A stretch of DNA of 64,000 bases from Colius striatus (lineage: Eukaryota; Chordata; Aves; Coliiformes; Coliidae): NCBI RefSeq assembly GCF_028858725.1, contig NC_084763.1, positions 21,695,501 through 21,759,500 on the forward strand, in the 5' to 3' direction. This document shows positions 48,682 through 61,100 of this stretch, piece after piece; position 1 is the stretch's first letter, and the number at the start of each line of letters is the position of its first letter. A model generated the notes under the pieces. The model worked only from the letters and a program-made list of their open reading frames with translations, did not search any database and was not told the origin of the DNA. The position numbers and the translations under genes are program-made.

Positions 48682-51600
48682 CTGCAAAATGAGAGAAGAA
48701 GGGAGAGAACAATTTGAAAAAAAAGGGACTTCCAGTAAAAGCTAGGCTGTGTTTCTGAAACTTTTTGCATACAGTACATAATCAATAATGACTCGTTGCT
48801 CAAAAATGTTTGTGTCACTCAAAACATAATGACTAGGTTTAGTTTTGAGAGCAGGGCATGGTGAGTACTCACAATTCCTCTTGTGGCTGATAGGAGTGGT
48901 TTGGGCAGAATTCAACAAATCTCTTCAATCACTTGGACACAGAAGAACGTCATGAAGTTCAACAAGGGCAAGAGCAAAGTCCTGCACCTGGGCAGGAACA
49001 ACCCCATGCACCACTACAGGCTGGGAGTGACTTGCTGCAGAGCAGCTCTGTGGAGGAGGGACCTGCAACGTCTCATGGACAGCAAACTGACCATGAGCCA
49101 GCAATGTGCCCTTGTGGCCGAGAAGGCCAATGGCATCCTGGGATGCATCAAGAAGAGTGTGTGCAGCAGGTCAAGTGAGGTTCTCCTCCCCCTCTACTCT
49201 GCCCTGGTGAGGCCTCATCTGCAGTCTTGTGTCCAGTTCTGGGCTTTCCAGCTCAAGAATGATAGAGAACTTCCAGAGAGAGTCCAGTGGAGAGCCCCTA
49301 AGATGATCAGGGGACTGGAGCATCTCTCTCATATGGAAAGGCTGCAGGACCTGGGGCTGTTCAGCCTGGAGAAGACTGAGGGAGGACCTTATCAACACTT
49401 ATAAATACCTAAAGGGCAGGCATCAAGAGGATGAGGCAAGACTTTTTTCTATAGTGCCCAGTGACAAGACAAGGGGTAATGGGCACAAGCTGGATTGCAG
49501 GAAGTTCCAATTGAATATGAGTAAAATTTCTTTACTGTTCAGGTGAGGGAGCCCTGGCACAAGCTGCCCAGGGAGGGTGTGGAGTCTCCTGCTCTGGAGG
49601 TTTCCAAACCCACCTGGATATGTTCCTGTGCAACATGATCAAGGTGAGAGGTAGACCTGCTTTAGCAGGGGGGTTGGACTAGATAATCCCTAGAGGTCCC
49701 TTCCAACCCCGACCATTCTGTGATTCACTCTTTGTTTCCTGTGGCTACAGGTTGTCATCAGCACCAACTACAGTACTACAGGCCACAAAATTTCAAAAGA
49801 ACCAGTGCTTCCCTTAGGAATCAAAGCAGATTACAGGAGGAACTCTACCAGAGTATTCCACTATCCCTACAACTGCTGTAACTGCTATTTACTCAGGCTG
49901 TCTGTAAGACAGTTTTCAGTCTTGTAGAGGAGTTCCTGCTCTGCTTGATGAAGTCCACTGAATAATACTGAATTCCTCTAAGAGGAAGCTTGCTAATGCA
50001 GGAGAAATTTTAATGTCTCATTTGAGTGGGTTCAGAGTACTTTGACCCCTCCTCTATCCAAAAGAAGTGGGCAAGAATTTGCCCTGCTGTTATTTCACAC
50101 CCACCAATTTTGATTCTATTCCTATAAGGACAATAAGACCAACAGTTAAAGCAAGGACATGGGAATTTAGGTAGGGTTTCTGTAATTTGTATTTATAAAC
50201 CAAATTTATTTCACATAGACAGCATAAATGGGCAAGAGGCATCCTAAAATTCCTGTGTGAAAATGGTACAGAAGTGAAACTTGCACTTCACATACCTTGT
50301 CCATTCGCCAGCTGTGAGTCTTGTCAAGTACCCAGTGATCCCACAGTCACTGTCAGCTGCCTTCCCCTCACAACTGAGTCACTACTCACCTCCTGAACAT
50401 CCCACTGCTGCTGGCTGTGGTCTGTCTCCTTTGTACAGTTTTGAGGGATAACCTTCCCGTGTCTGACATCAAAGCAAAACAGCAGAGCAGAACCAAGCTG
50501 GATTTCCTTCATGCTGTTATATTCAAAGTGCTGGAAAAGGGAGGGTTTGTTTGAACAAGGATGGAAGGACATGCCAATTCATTTTAAAATGCTAATTCCA
50601 AAAATAATTTCCTGTACATGTTTGTTAAGATGAGTGATGGAGACCTAATGGCCTTGACCCTACAAAGCAATCATCCTCACTAGCTAATTCTGGCATAATT
50701 GTTTACCTAAGGAAAGGCTTTGTGGACTGTAATCATGTGCAAAGTAAACTCATCTTACAATAAAATTTTCTAGTTTAACAAATATTTGAACAGAAGGGTG
50801 TTTCTGACAGTGTCCACACACATTGCATTTAGAAAGGTGCCTGGCCAGTCAGCCTGAGCTCAGTGTGAGCAGCAAAACTTGCTTGGGATTTGGAGTGAAT
50901 GTCTGCAGTAGGTCTGTATTGGTTTGGCTTCTCTTAAGTCATGGACTTGGTTGCCAGCTTGGGAGTTCACATGAATTCCCTCCCTTTGAGAAATTTCCCC
51001 TCCTTGAAATCCACTTACAAAGACACAGTGGAGTCTTTGACTCCACTTTAGGCACTTACCTGCAGTTTTAGGCACTAGTGGGGAACTCATCCCCATTATT
51101 CTAGAATTGTTATATATTTTCTACTCTCAGACTTTCTGTTCCTGGCCACTACCAAATATACTAACAAACAGGCCCTCATTGATCTCTGCTGGAGCAAAGT
51201 GTGATATCTCTGGACTCAGTGACACATGGAACGTCGCCCTTTTTCAAATGACAGCCGCAGAAGAGTGGGCATCATTACCTTAGCACATGCCTAATTTTGA
51301 ATACATCAGTATTTTCATAATGTCAGCCCAGCCATTTACATGTTGGAGTGACTGTCTTCTGGATAGTTCCCTAGACCTGATACAGTGCCTATGTACTTAA
51401 AGTATACAGTACCTGGGTGACACTGTCACTGCAAGGGGAGAGTTGGATAGAGCCTTCTGCGATGGCTCTTCCGGGTCTGTAATCTGCACAGAAGCTGGCA
51501 CCAGTATTGTAAAGCTGTAAGTAAAGGTTTATACTGAAATAAGGTGCAATCAGATACAAATGAAATATCCTTCATCTATCTTTTTTTGTGATTGTATCCC

Positions 51601-54600
51601 TTGATACATAATTCAGGCAGGTTTTTTCTTTCAGCTTAACTCTTGCATATTAATCTTGCAAAGTTATCTGATCTAGAAGGCAGAGTGTCACCAAAGGTCA
51701 GTGTTACCCAGTGAGTTTTGTTTATTAGAGATACCCTGGTCTTAACTGGTTTTAACTCTTATGATAGTTAAAAGAAATCTGTCCAAGTTTTTATGCTAAT
51801 GGAAAATTGCACTTCAACTGGATACTGTACTCAGAAAAACCCTCAAATACTCTGGAAGAAAAATGAGAATGTGACAATTCCTGTGATCCACACTCAGTTC
51901 TTATTCTTTTCTCAAGCAAACTTTGATAATAAAGAACAGAAAAAATCTGGCTACAGATAGCAGAGTATGACTTAACTAGTGAAATTTGTTGCCTTGATGG
52001 GAGAAAATCCTTTACAAAAAGACTACCTGGAATAAATTTTAATGAATAGTAATTATCAACTTACATGTTTAAAAAGAAAACATCGATAATATTGCTTCCT
52101 ATACAGAGTCATCCAAGAAACTGCTATTGCTACCACCTCTGCCCTTGGGAGAAGTGCAGGACTGAAGAAATGCTTTTTTTTTGTCTTCATGTGCACAGGT
52201 CAACACAGAAATAGCTGCTGTTGTGGTTGCCATCTGCATGAGGCAACACAATTCTCCTTTACTAATGGCACCTAAATAACCTAAGGATATCTTAGGATAA
52301 TCTTAGGATAAGCTATGACAACTGAACAGTCAAATGATCTGTTCATCTCCTGGCTGGCTTTCAACTTTTACATGAGATATTAGACCCATGGTTTGTTTCC
52401 TCTATCCTTTCCTTTCTCCTCCCATCCTTGTTGCATTGTCTTTTTGGACAAAAACCATCTCAAAGCAGAAACAGCCTCTTATTCTATGCTTACTGACTAC
52501 TTAATTCATGGAGTGATACCGGGTCTCTAAACAATGCAAAACCACTAGTCATTCTTTATAGCATGTTTTCTCTTACCTTGCCAGAGAATCTTGGTGTGTC
52601 TTCAGGTTGGGAGAGTTCAGGGTACACATTTGATAGAAACCACTGGAAATTTCTACAGCCCAGTCTCTTCTGTAGCTGAAGGCGCTCACTGCAGTCTGGC
52701 TTCTCTGCCTTTATGTAGAAAGCACAGGGGCAACAAAGTTGCTAGTGCATTTGTGTAAGAGATGCTACAAGTGAAAATGACGACACAGAAACTGTTTCTG
52801 CCATGTCTTCTATGCTGCATGTTACAGATATCGATTATATCAATATATATCTCTCTTGAGTATGCAAAGAAGGACAACCAGCTGTAGCCTTCCTCCAACT
52901 TTGTGCTAAAACAGCATTTAGTATGGCATTGCGATGGAAGAGAACATTTCAGAAGTAGCATCCACTGTGAAAGTATTTTCTCTAGAAGTTATTCTTATAC
53001 TGCAAGATAAGTCAGCCTTTTTCATCTTTTTAACTAAAAAAGTCAGGATCAAGATTGATACTTGTTGCACTGAAGTCAGTGGGATTGCATTAGATTGTCA
53101 TTCAGTACAGAATTTGCCTCACTGATTAAAATTTGATTTCCTGGCCTTAAACAGCCGAAGTTACTCAGTCATTTTCAGTCGTCCATGATCAGAGGATAGT
53201 GATAACAGAACTTAGCCCAAAAAACAGTCTACCACATTATTATCTGACAATTACTACATCTAGTAAGTGAATGTGTTTTGCAGCTATAAAGGCATAAAAT
53301 ATTTTCTGTGATTTATGTGTTTTCTTAATTATATACACAAATCATCAACTTGTGCCCTTCCTGGTAGCAACTCTGTTCTGAAATTAGACAAGTGTCTTCA
53401 AACCTTGGTGCAGCTACGAGACTCTGCACTGTCAAGGACCGATGGTTTGAATATTTGAGGGTATTTAGCACTAAAGATGGCCCACAGGGTTCTGGTAAGT
53501 GTCTAATCCTTCCATTACCAAACCACACAAAATATGTTTTAAAATCTCACAGTGCCCAAACACTGAAAACTTCTCACCACCCTTAACAATCTCTTTCCTT
53601 TTTCTTGCCAGTAGTAGATCTCTCCCTTCATGTTTCTACTTTTTAAAAATGCAGTTTTGGATTCCAGGAAACTGGTCTGGATTCCTACATCAGAAATTAA
53701 AATTGATAACATAAGCAAAGAATTGCCCATAAATAACTTTTCCTCAGATCAGATATTTCTCTGCATCCCTAAGAAAAAATGGATTTTGCTACGTGCCAGG
53801 AAAACTGACAAATGAAGGGCCTTGGAGGTTAAGGAGAGGGATCAGTTTCCAAAGGCAGAGATCAATCATGCAAAGTGTCACTGTCAGCCCCTGTGAGCTG
53901 CACAGGCAAGGCTCAACAGTTGCAGTATGTTAAAGAGAACCTTATAGTTTAGTATGAATCTTAGATCCAATTAGCATAACAACAAAGTTCAGCAATTCAG
54001 CACCACAGAAATGTGTCCCCAAGAGGTTTTCTTGGAACAGGAAATAGAGAAGTGAAATGCTTCCCCTAAAAAGAGATGTTTCTCATGAGACTTTGCTTTG
54101 GCTGAAGAAGGTGATGGCAGTAAATCTCATTTATTATGCTAGTTACTGTCTGCATGTGATGCTGAATAAATGGTGTAAAGAACGTAAAGAAAGTTACTAT
54201 CCCCATAAACCAATCTGAAAGCAAACTGCTTGTAAATTAAATAAACAAATCATGGAAGAAAAGAAGAAGAGATGGTGGCTGAAATAGTAGAGAACTGGGA
54301 AGTGCTTTATTCATCTGCACTAAGGCTCTACCATCCTGTGCAGGATCCGATTCAGACCATAAACCGGGAATAGTCATAAAGCAACCGAAATGGGGTCAGC
54401 ACGCATTTTTCTGCAGCCGGCAACGTCGGCGGTGAAGGCCCGCGGAGATTTTGGTGGTTGCCAATAGGTGGCTCCGCTCCCCCTCTCAGCTCAGTAAATC
54501 CCCGCAGGGCCCTGCTGCAGCTGAGCGGCAGTAATGGCATTGCTTCCTCCTGTCTTTCGAATAACATCTCACTGCACTGACACACTGAAAATATTGGCTG

Positions 54601-57600
54601 TGAAAGAAAGGAACAGAGAAAAAGGCCTTTTATGTTATGCTACGCTGAGCACGAAGGTTGTAAAATTGATGATTTGAAGGCTCATCATACATAGGAGCAC
54701 TAAAAGAATTCTGGCTAGAGTAAACTCAGGCAAAAGTTCTTCTGCTTACAGCTAGTAAGCTGTATCATTGGTGGCTGTAGTTTTTAGTACAGAATATTGC
54801 TTTTGAGTTGACGAGAAAGGCCTTCAGGAAATTATTAAATGACTTAAAGACCTAACTGCCCAGCTTAAAAGACTTATCCTGGCATTCTCCTTGCAGTTAC
54901 ATGGCTGTAACTCTTGTGAGTCAATTAATGAACTTCTGGCCAGTGGAGTTCAAACCTACAATACAGACAAGGAAAGATAAGCTTGTTTAAAAAGTGAAAA
55001 CAGAATAGAAAAAAGGAATGTGATAGCCTCAGACTAGGATTAGCATGGCAGACTGACTGGAGAGGCAGATCCACTGCTGCGGTGTAAGGAGGACAGACAG
55101 GGTGGGAGGAGACACCACACCGACACATGGCCCTTTGCCTCTCCCCACTACAACCCAGCTCTTGCCGGATCTGGCTTTCTCAGATGGTGGCCAGAACTGC
55201 AGGGACTGAGGCATGAAGGACTGAAATGCAAGAGCAAAACCAAATGGGAAACTTTGCACAGCAGCCACTCATGCTATGCCTAACGCGTTTCAGTGAACCA
55301 TTTTCTTCTTAAATGTGTGGCATTATGAAATGAACAGGAAGATGAATGACATGTTTTCATTTACAACTGCTCACAAGTTTGTGCACTATTAAAACCTTCA
55401 CATTAATAACAACATTAACAACATGAACAACACTAACCACATCTGCATGAGTCCCCATTGGGAATAAACATCCACTGGTTTGTAACACATGGGGTGTAAA
55501 GTCCCTTGACTGATCCTGATCTGCAATAAATTTTTCAGTGGCTTAGAAAGAAGTGTGACCCTTCCATAGTTGTTGGATGGTATGTAGCCTGCAGACAGTT
55601 CAAGGGAAGCCAGTGCTACATCACATACCTGGCTATGAGCCTGTCTCAGCATAAAGGCTGCTGGGAATCCAAATTGCTTGAGGTTGGGCTGCTGCCTGCA
55701 TGATTCTTCTAATGAAAAACTCACCTGTAAATAGCAGCTACCCTGAGATCTGACTTTCTCAGATACAGGTAGTTGCTTCTGGATGTCTTGTCAGTTCAGG
55801 AAAAAAATCACCTTTTTTGTCAGTGGTCCACTCAGATATGTTCCCTTCTAATAGGAGAGACGCCACAGCTTGGCATGTGCCTGTAAATATTACTGGATAT
55901 CCTCATGAATCAGATGGGGAAGACCTTCAGTAATGAAGAATTAATCCTCTGAGCACACAGTGTTACCAGTTTCTACTGCAGCCCTCTGTGTGCTATCAGT
56001 GGAATCACAGCTTGTTGAGTAAGCTGAAGAAGGAGTCATTTGGAGAAGGAATCATCACATAAGAGATTTGATAACTTTAGCAAACATCACCCAGACACAA
56101 GTTTCTCTCTTTTCTTCCTGATCTGACTGCTCTTCCACTAGAAGCTTTTATAAAAAGACTATCCCCAGCACCATCTACATTGAATGTTTGACTGCACAGA
56201 CACCTCCACCCCTATTCCGCTCCCTTCATCTACCTCAACACACATTCCTTCCCTCAGAAACACATCACTGCAGATGCCTTTACCTTGCTGATTAAGAAAG
56301 CCACTGTGTCGTGCCTGTAGAAGTTCTCTTTAAAAGAGCCCAGCCAAGTCTCTGCTATTCGGATTTTGTTCCTCACAATGGCCTCTTCATAGGAGAAAGC
56401 ACGGGGAAAGTGACTTCGATAGACATGCCCAATGCGGGAGCAGGGAAGAATTTCTACAGAGCCACCACAGAGCCAGGTCTGAAACACAGGTGAAGGTATA
56501 AAAAGAGATTACCTTATTTAGATTACCTTTATCTAAAAAGGAGTAACTACTTTGCTATAGACTTCACCTCAGGAAATCCTAATCTGCACATTGCTGGAAA
56601 CAGCGAGAACATTATTGTGTGCTTCTTCATACATCATTCTCCACAGATACACAGACACAGAGGAGATGCTGGGCAAACACGGACCTTTGATTTGACCCAG
56701 TATGGCTGTGTAGATGCTTCTATGTTTTTCTGTGCACAAACAGTACAGTGTAGTGAAGGGGCCTGAGGGCACACCTCCCTTTCTCTGGAACATTAGACTC
56801 TATACCCTTTGTGTCTGCAATTTTCATTGCTTTTTAATATCAGTTACTCTTTGTATTCAGCAAAAATCAATGCAAACTATTTAATAGAAACAATTTGGTA
56901 TTAAAACTACATATTGGCAAAGAAATAAAGCTGCTCTCCCTTTGGTGCATGTTACACGCCAAAAAAAGAAGAGGCAGCTTTCAGGACATGCCAAAAACAG
57001 TGACTCTGTCCTCAGGCAGACAGTGACAGACGGTGAAACTTCCTTCCCCTGGCATAATGGTCCTAACTGACGGCAGCTGCACATTCATGTATGCTCCTGA
57101 CAGATCAGAGTGTGAGGATAGGTATCTGTGAGGGAAGTGATATTGCCCACATCCCAAGACATTCTACACTTGACTGCTTTTATAAATTGCTTCTTGCATT
57201 TTGCTACAGGTTACCTGGAAGCCCAATAGTTGCCAGAGCTTTATGTTTTAATTAAGGTTCTTACCCTTATAGATAGCTCCAGATTTTCTGCTCCCCACAA
57301 GGTCATGTCAGAATCATAAGCTCCAGTGTTTTGGAAGTAGTGTCGATCCATGGCCACTACTGCACCAGCTACCACAGGGCTCCTGCATCGAAAACAGTTG
57401 GAAAGTGAACAAATTCAGTTTTGGATAGGTAATTATGCGAAGGATGAAAATCCTGCCATTGCCACAGAGATAGCATTGCAAAATGATTGAATATTGTTCC
57501 ATATAGGCTTGAATAAATTGGTTATATAACCAAAAGAAAGAACAACTGGAAATAAATTCTAGGATTTGATTGGGGAAAGGATCCAAAAGCTGAATTATTA

Positions 57601-58156
57601 AATAGAGCTCAGAACAGTGGGAAATGTCACATACATGTACACCCCAAAAACCAGACAAACAGATGATGATTAAGACATCTCTTTCAACTGTGCATGATCC
57701 ACCTTTTGCTTTCCCTGCAAACTTGCACACCTTGTCTGGTCAGCTTGTATACTAGTTGTCTCAATGTGTGGAAAATATTTGTCATGTTGAAAATATGTCT
57801 GCAATCTAGTTAGAGTAATTACTAAAGGCCAAACAAATTCAGTGTAAACTGAAAATCTATTCCTTTGAAAAACATTAACGGAGCATTTGCAAGTAACCAT
57901 ATCCCTCTTCTGTTAGCTGGAAGATGACTCAAATGGTACAGTTTTGCAGCTGAGCTGAGCAGAGGCATATTGGCTGATGGACTGTTACCTGATAGGGCTG
58001 ATGGGAGACTGTCGTACCTTCTCTTCATGCTCTGGAACACGTTCCCAGTGAAAATTTAGTCTCCAATCAAAACCACCTCGGTGCAGGCTCACAGAGTGAT
58101 AGTACTGAAAAGTCTTCCAGTCTATGACGTCTATGACAGGGGAGACAACACTGTTT
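48535..58156 (-). CDS. GALNT15: GALNT15, C-terminal half (7 exons; 5' part outside window)
   Basis: Polypeptide N-acetylgalactosaminyltransferase 15, a Golgi type II membrane enzyme that transfers GalNAc to Ser/Thr and starts mucin-type O-glycans. Exons on the - strand: 58156-57989, 57382-57265, 56478-56284, 52708-52577, 51514-51413, 50530-50390 and 48681-48535, all in matching phase, 333 codons then TGA. They cover the second half of the catalytic domain ([28 protein letters not shown], the acceptor loop [28 protein letters not shown] with the metal-binding His) and the ricin-type lectin domain with QQW and QVW. It matches human GALNT15 better than other family members in the linker ([20 protein letters not shown]). 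The membrane anchor and DxH region are absent, being upstream of 64000. Convergent with DPH3, as in human. Confidence 0.93.
48682..50389 (-). other. GALNT15: GALNT15 last intron
   Basis: Donor gag|gtgagt, acceptor attttgcag. About half of this 1.7-kb intron is an antisense CR1 copy (48930-49726). Confidence 0.9.
48930..49726 (+). mobile_element. CR1 LINE fragment, ORF2 C-terminus to 3' end
   Basis: In the + frame it encodes the end of CR1 ORF2: [18 protein letters not shown], then [20 protein letters not shown], then [19 protein letters not shown], then [11 protein letters not shown]. The frame then breaks, followed by the 3' UTR and the terminus ccattctgtgattc. It lies antisense in the last intron of GALNT15. 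The reading frame from about 48883 is retained to 49404, so this is a fairly young copy. The left edge is approximate. Confidence 0.93.
50390..50530 (-). CDS. GALNT15: GALNT15 exon encoding lectin beta repeat
   Basis: The acceptor is cttttccag and the donor caggag|gtgagt. 47 codons in phase 0 encode [20 protein letters not shown] and onward to QQQWDVQE. This is the second (beta) repeat of the ricin-type domain, with QQW as its QxW motif. Confidence 0.93.
50531..51412 (-). other. GALNT15: GALNT15 intron
   Basis: An 882-base intron with donor cag|gtactg and acceptor cttttccag. Nothing else was recognised. Confidence 0.9.
51413..51514 (-). CDS. GALNT15: GALNT15 exon encoding lectin alpha repeat
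   Basis: The acceptor is acttacag and the donor cag|gtactg. 34 codons encode [17 protein letters not shown] and onward to SPCSDSVTQ. It corresponds to the first lectin repeat. The usual CLD is CAD here, and human GALNT15 has LCADC at this place. Confidence 0.92.
51515..52576 (-). other. GALNT15: GALNT15 intron
   Basis: A 1.06-kb intron, donor aag|gtaaga and acceptor acttacag. No repeat or gene was recognised. Confidence 0.9.
52577..52708 (-). CDS. GALNT15: GALNT15 exon, catalytic-lectin linker
   Basis: The donor is aag|gtaaga. 44 codons encode [20 protein letters not shown] and onward to FSGK. The linker joins the catalytic and lectin domains; [18 protein letters not shown] is the GALNT family signature here. 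The acceptor is taken as tacataaag|gcagag because this keeps phase 0 and gives the AEKPDC seen in human GALNT15. The alternative AG two codons later would break the frame. Confidence 0.9.
52709..56283 (-). other. GALNT15: GALNT15 intron with CpG-rich patch
   Basis: A 3.6-kb intron, donor aag|gtaaag. It is mostly AT-rich, with no recognised transposon. A short patch at about 54345-54565 stands out, with about 14 CpGs in some 220 bases. Confidence 0.88.
56284..56478 (-). CDS. GALNT15: GALNT15 exon, end of catalytic domain
   Basis: The acceptor is gtgtttcag and the donor aag|gtaaag. 65 codons encode [20 protein letters not shown] and onward to AFLISK. CGG-x-EI-x-PCS-x-GH is the diagnostic end of the GALNT catalytic domain; the His is a metal ligand in characterised family members. 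[17 protein letters not shown] follows. Confidence 0.95.
56479..57264 (-). other. GALNT15: GALNT15 intron
   Basis: A 786-base intron, donor agg|gtaaga and acceptor gtgtttcag. Nothing else was recognised. Confidence 0.9.
57265..57382 (-). CDS. GALNT15: GALNT15 exon, acceptor-loop region
   Basis: The acceptor is cgatgcag and the donor agg|gtaaga. The first base completes an Arg codon, then 39 codons encode [20 protein letters not shown] and onward to [12 protein letters not shown]. This is the Gal/GalNAc-transferase signature region of the family. The usual WGGEN motif reads WGAEN here. Confidence 0.94.
57383..57988 (-). other. GALNT15: GALNT15 intron
   Basis: A 606-base intron, donor cag|gtaaca and acceptor cgatgcag. 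Nothing else was recognised. Confidence 0.9.
57989..58156 (-). CDS. GALNT15: GALNT15 exon, mid catalytic domain
   Basis: The acceptor is ttttttccag and the donor cag|gtaaca. 168 bases: one base completing a codon, 55 codons ([19 protein letters not shown], then [20 protein letters not shown], then SPISPI) and two bases of Arg. It is the most 5' GALNT15 exon in the window. The preceding exon, with the metal-binding DxH, should lie further right. Confidence 0.94.
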
Positions 58157-61100
58157 CTGGAAAAAACAATACCATTTCATTTCAAAGCCAAAACAGAAAT
58201 TAAGCTCACTACTCTGCTATTAAACAGTGATTCTCCTTTATGATACTGTCAAGCACAAGCACTCCTCTGGATGTTAGGTGCCTTTAATTTCCCTGCCAAT
58301 AGAAGCTCAGGTGCTCAGTACATGGGAATACTGAGCCTGCAGTGAGGAATCTAAACATCAATAATTTACTGATAACCTACACCTTACATTGTCATTTAAA
58401 GCTATTCAGGATTTTGCTACAAGTTAACCATCAGAACTCTTCTAAAGCTATTTCACACAGAAGTCCCAACCTCAGATGTTACAAGCTTTGCATAGATGCA
58501 ATGTTTATAACAAAAGGTTATTTTTGCCTCACACACTGTACCATCCTTTTATTTTCCTGTATATGTTCCACATACTTCATGAGTTTGGCACTTCATGCCA
58601 ATGAATCACACAATCACAGATTTTTAAGGGTTGGAAGGGACCTCAAAAGATCATCTAGTCCAACCCCCCTGCCAGAACAGTACCATCTAGAGTAGGTCAC
58701 ATAGGAACTCAGCCAGGTGGGTTTTGAATGCCTCCAGAGAAGGAGACTCTACAACCCATCTGGGCAGCCTGTTCCAGTGCTCCCTCACTCTCACACTGAA
58801 GAAGTTTTCCCTTATGTTTCTTTGGAATCTCTAATATTCCAGGTTGTACCTGTTGCCCTTTGTCCTGTCATTGGACTTCATTGAGAAGAGCCTGGTTCCA
58901 TCCTCCTGACACTTGCCCTTTACGTATTTGTAAACATTAATGAGGTAACCCCTCAGTCTTCCCTCCTCCAAGCTAAAGAGCCCCCGCTCCCTCAGCCTTT
59001 CATCAGAAGGGAGATGCTCAGCTCCCTTTATCATCTTGGTGGCCCTGTGCTAAACTCTCTCCAGCTGCTCCCTGTTCTTCTTGAACTGAGGGGCCCAGAA
59101 CTGGACACAGAATTCCAGATGTGGTCTCACGAGGCCAGAGTAGAGGGGGAGGAGAACGTTTCTCGACCTACTGCCCACAGCCCTTCTAATACACCCCAGG
59201 ATGCCATTGGCCTTCTTGGTCACGAGGGCACGTGCTGGCTCATGGTCATCCTGCTGCCCACCGAGATCCCCAGGTCTCTTTCCCCTGCACTACTCTCTAA
59301 GAGTTCTTTCCCCAACCTATACTGGGGTAACCAACTCTCCAGCCTGTCCAGGTCACTTTGAATGGCAGCACAGCCATCTGGTGTGTCAGCCACTCTCCTC
59401 CAGTTTAGTATCATCAGCAAATTTGCTGACAGTGCCTCTGTTCCCTCATCAAGGTCATTAATAAATATATTAAACAGTACTGGTCCCAGCACTGACCCCT
59501 GAGGGACTCCACTAGATACAGGCCTCCAAGTAGACCCTGTCTCATTGATCACCACTCTCTGCCTTCTTTCCTTCAACCAGTTAACAATCCACCTCACTAC
59601 CTGATCATTCAGCCCACACTTTCTCAGTTTTGCTGTGAGGATGCTGTGGGAGACTGTGTCAGATGCTTTACTGAAATTGAGATAAACCACATCCACTACA
59701 CTGCCACCATCTCTCCACCAGGTCATATCTTCATAAAAGGCTATCAGGTTGGTGAAACATGACTTCCCATTGGTAGAGCCATGTTGACTGCTCCTAATGT
59801 CCCTCTTGTCCTTTAAATGCCGGAGACAGTGCCTAGGATAAGTTATCCCATCACTTTTCCAGGGATGGAGGTGAGGCTGACCAGTCTGTAGTTACCTGGC
59901 TCCTCCTTCTTGCCCTTTTTGAAGACTGGAGTGACTTTTGTTTTCCTTCGGTCCTCAGGCACCTCTCCTGTTCTCCACAACATACTGAAGATGATGGAGA
60001 GTGGTTTAGCGATGACTTCCACCAGCTCCCTCAACACCTGTGGGTGCATCCCATTAGGGCCCATGGATTTATGTATATCCAGACTGCTCAACTGATCCTT
60101 AACCCAGTTCTCATCAACTAAACAAAACTCCTCCTTTAACCTGACTTCCTCTGGAGTCTGGGGCTCCTGAGAACAGTCTCCAGCAGTATAGACAGAGGCA
60201 AAGAAGGCATTCAGTAACTCTGCCTTCTCTGTATCCTCTGTCACCAGGGCACCCACCTCATTCAGCAGTAGGCCTATGTTGCCTCTAGTGTTAGTTTTAT
60301 CTGCAATCTATTTGAAGAAGCCCTTCTTCTTGTTCTTGACTTCCCTTGCAAGGAACAACTCCAATGAGGCTTTAGCTTTCCTAGTTGCCTCCCTATATCC
60401 TCTGGCGACAATCTTATATTCATCCCAAGTAGCCATCCCTTTCTTCCATAATCTATAGCCTGTCTTCTTCCACTTGGGTTTACCCAACAGTTCCCTGTTC
60501 AACCACGTGGATCTCCTGGCTCCCTTGCTTGATTTCCTACCCACTGGGATGCTCTCATCCTGAGCCTAAAGAAGACTGCACTTGTCCTTTTTTTTGTTCT
60601 AAAGGTTGTTTTGTAAAAACATTTATCACTGAGTTCATAAGCCAGTTTCTGTTTGCATTTTATCACAAGCTTAAAATGTTCTTCAAATGCACTGTCACAG
60701 TGTGGAATCTATTCTGAGGAGCCAGGAATAGAGCCATTGCACTGTAAGCAGCAATCTCCAATTAATTTCTAATGAGTTAAATTTGGATTAGTCTGAGAAG
60801 AGGTATTAGACATTTCCACATGGCAAACATCACGATATCTCACAGTATATTTGAACATCATCTTGGAATTAACTAGTCGTTCAGAAGGGTAACCAGTGTT
60901 CCTTGTCTCCAGGTCGATGTATCACATTTGGAAATTTTCAGAGTATAAATGAAATGGTATTGGGGAATGTGGGGGAAAAATGTGGGGAAAAGCAACATAC
61001 TCATTTTCTTCTCTGTTATGCAAAAAAGTATGGGCTCTGGTCTCTGTGTAAGGGCTTGCCTATAGACACAAGGTCCTCTGGAAAAAATCAGTAACATTTA

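Noticed and set aside
59014-59461. + strand frames of 115 and 86 codons
   Set aside because: They are antisense shadows of the CR1 ORF2.
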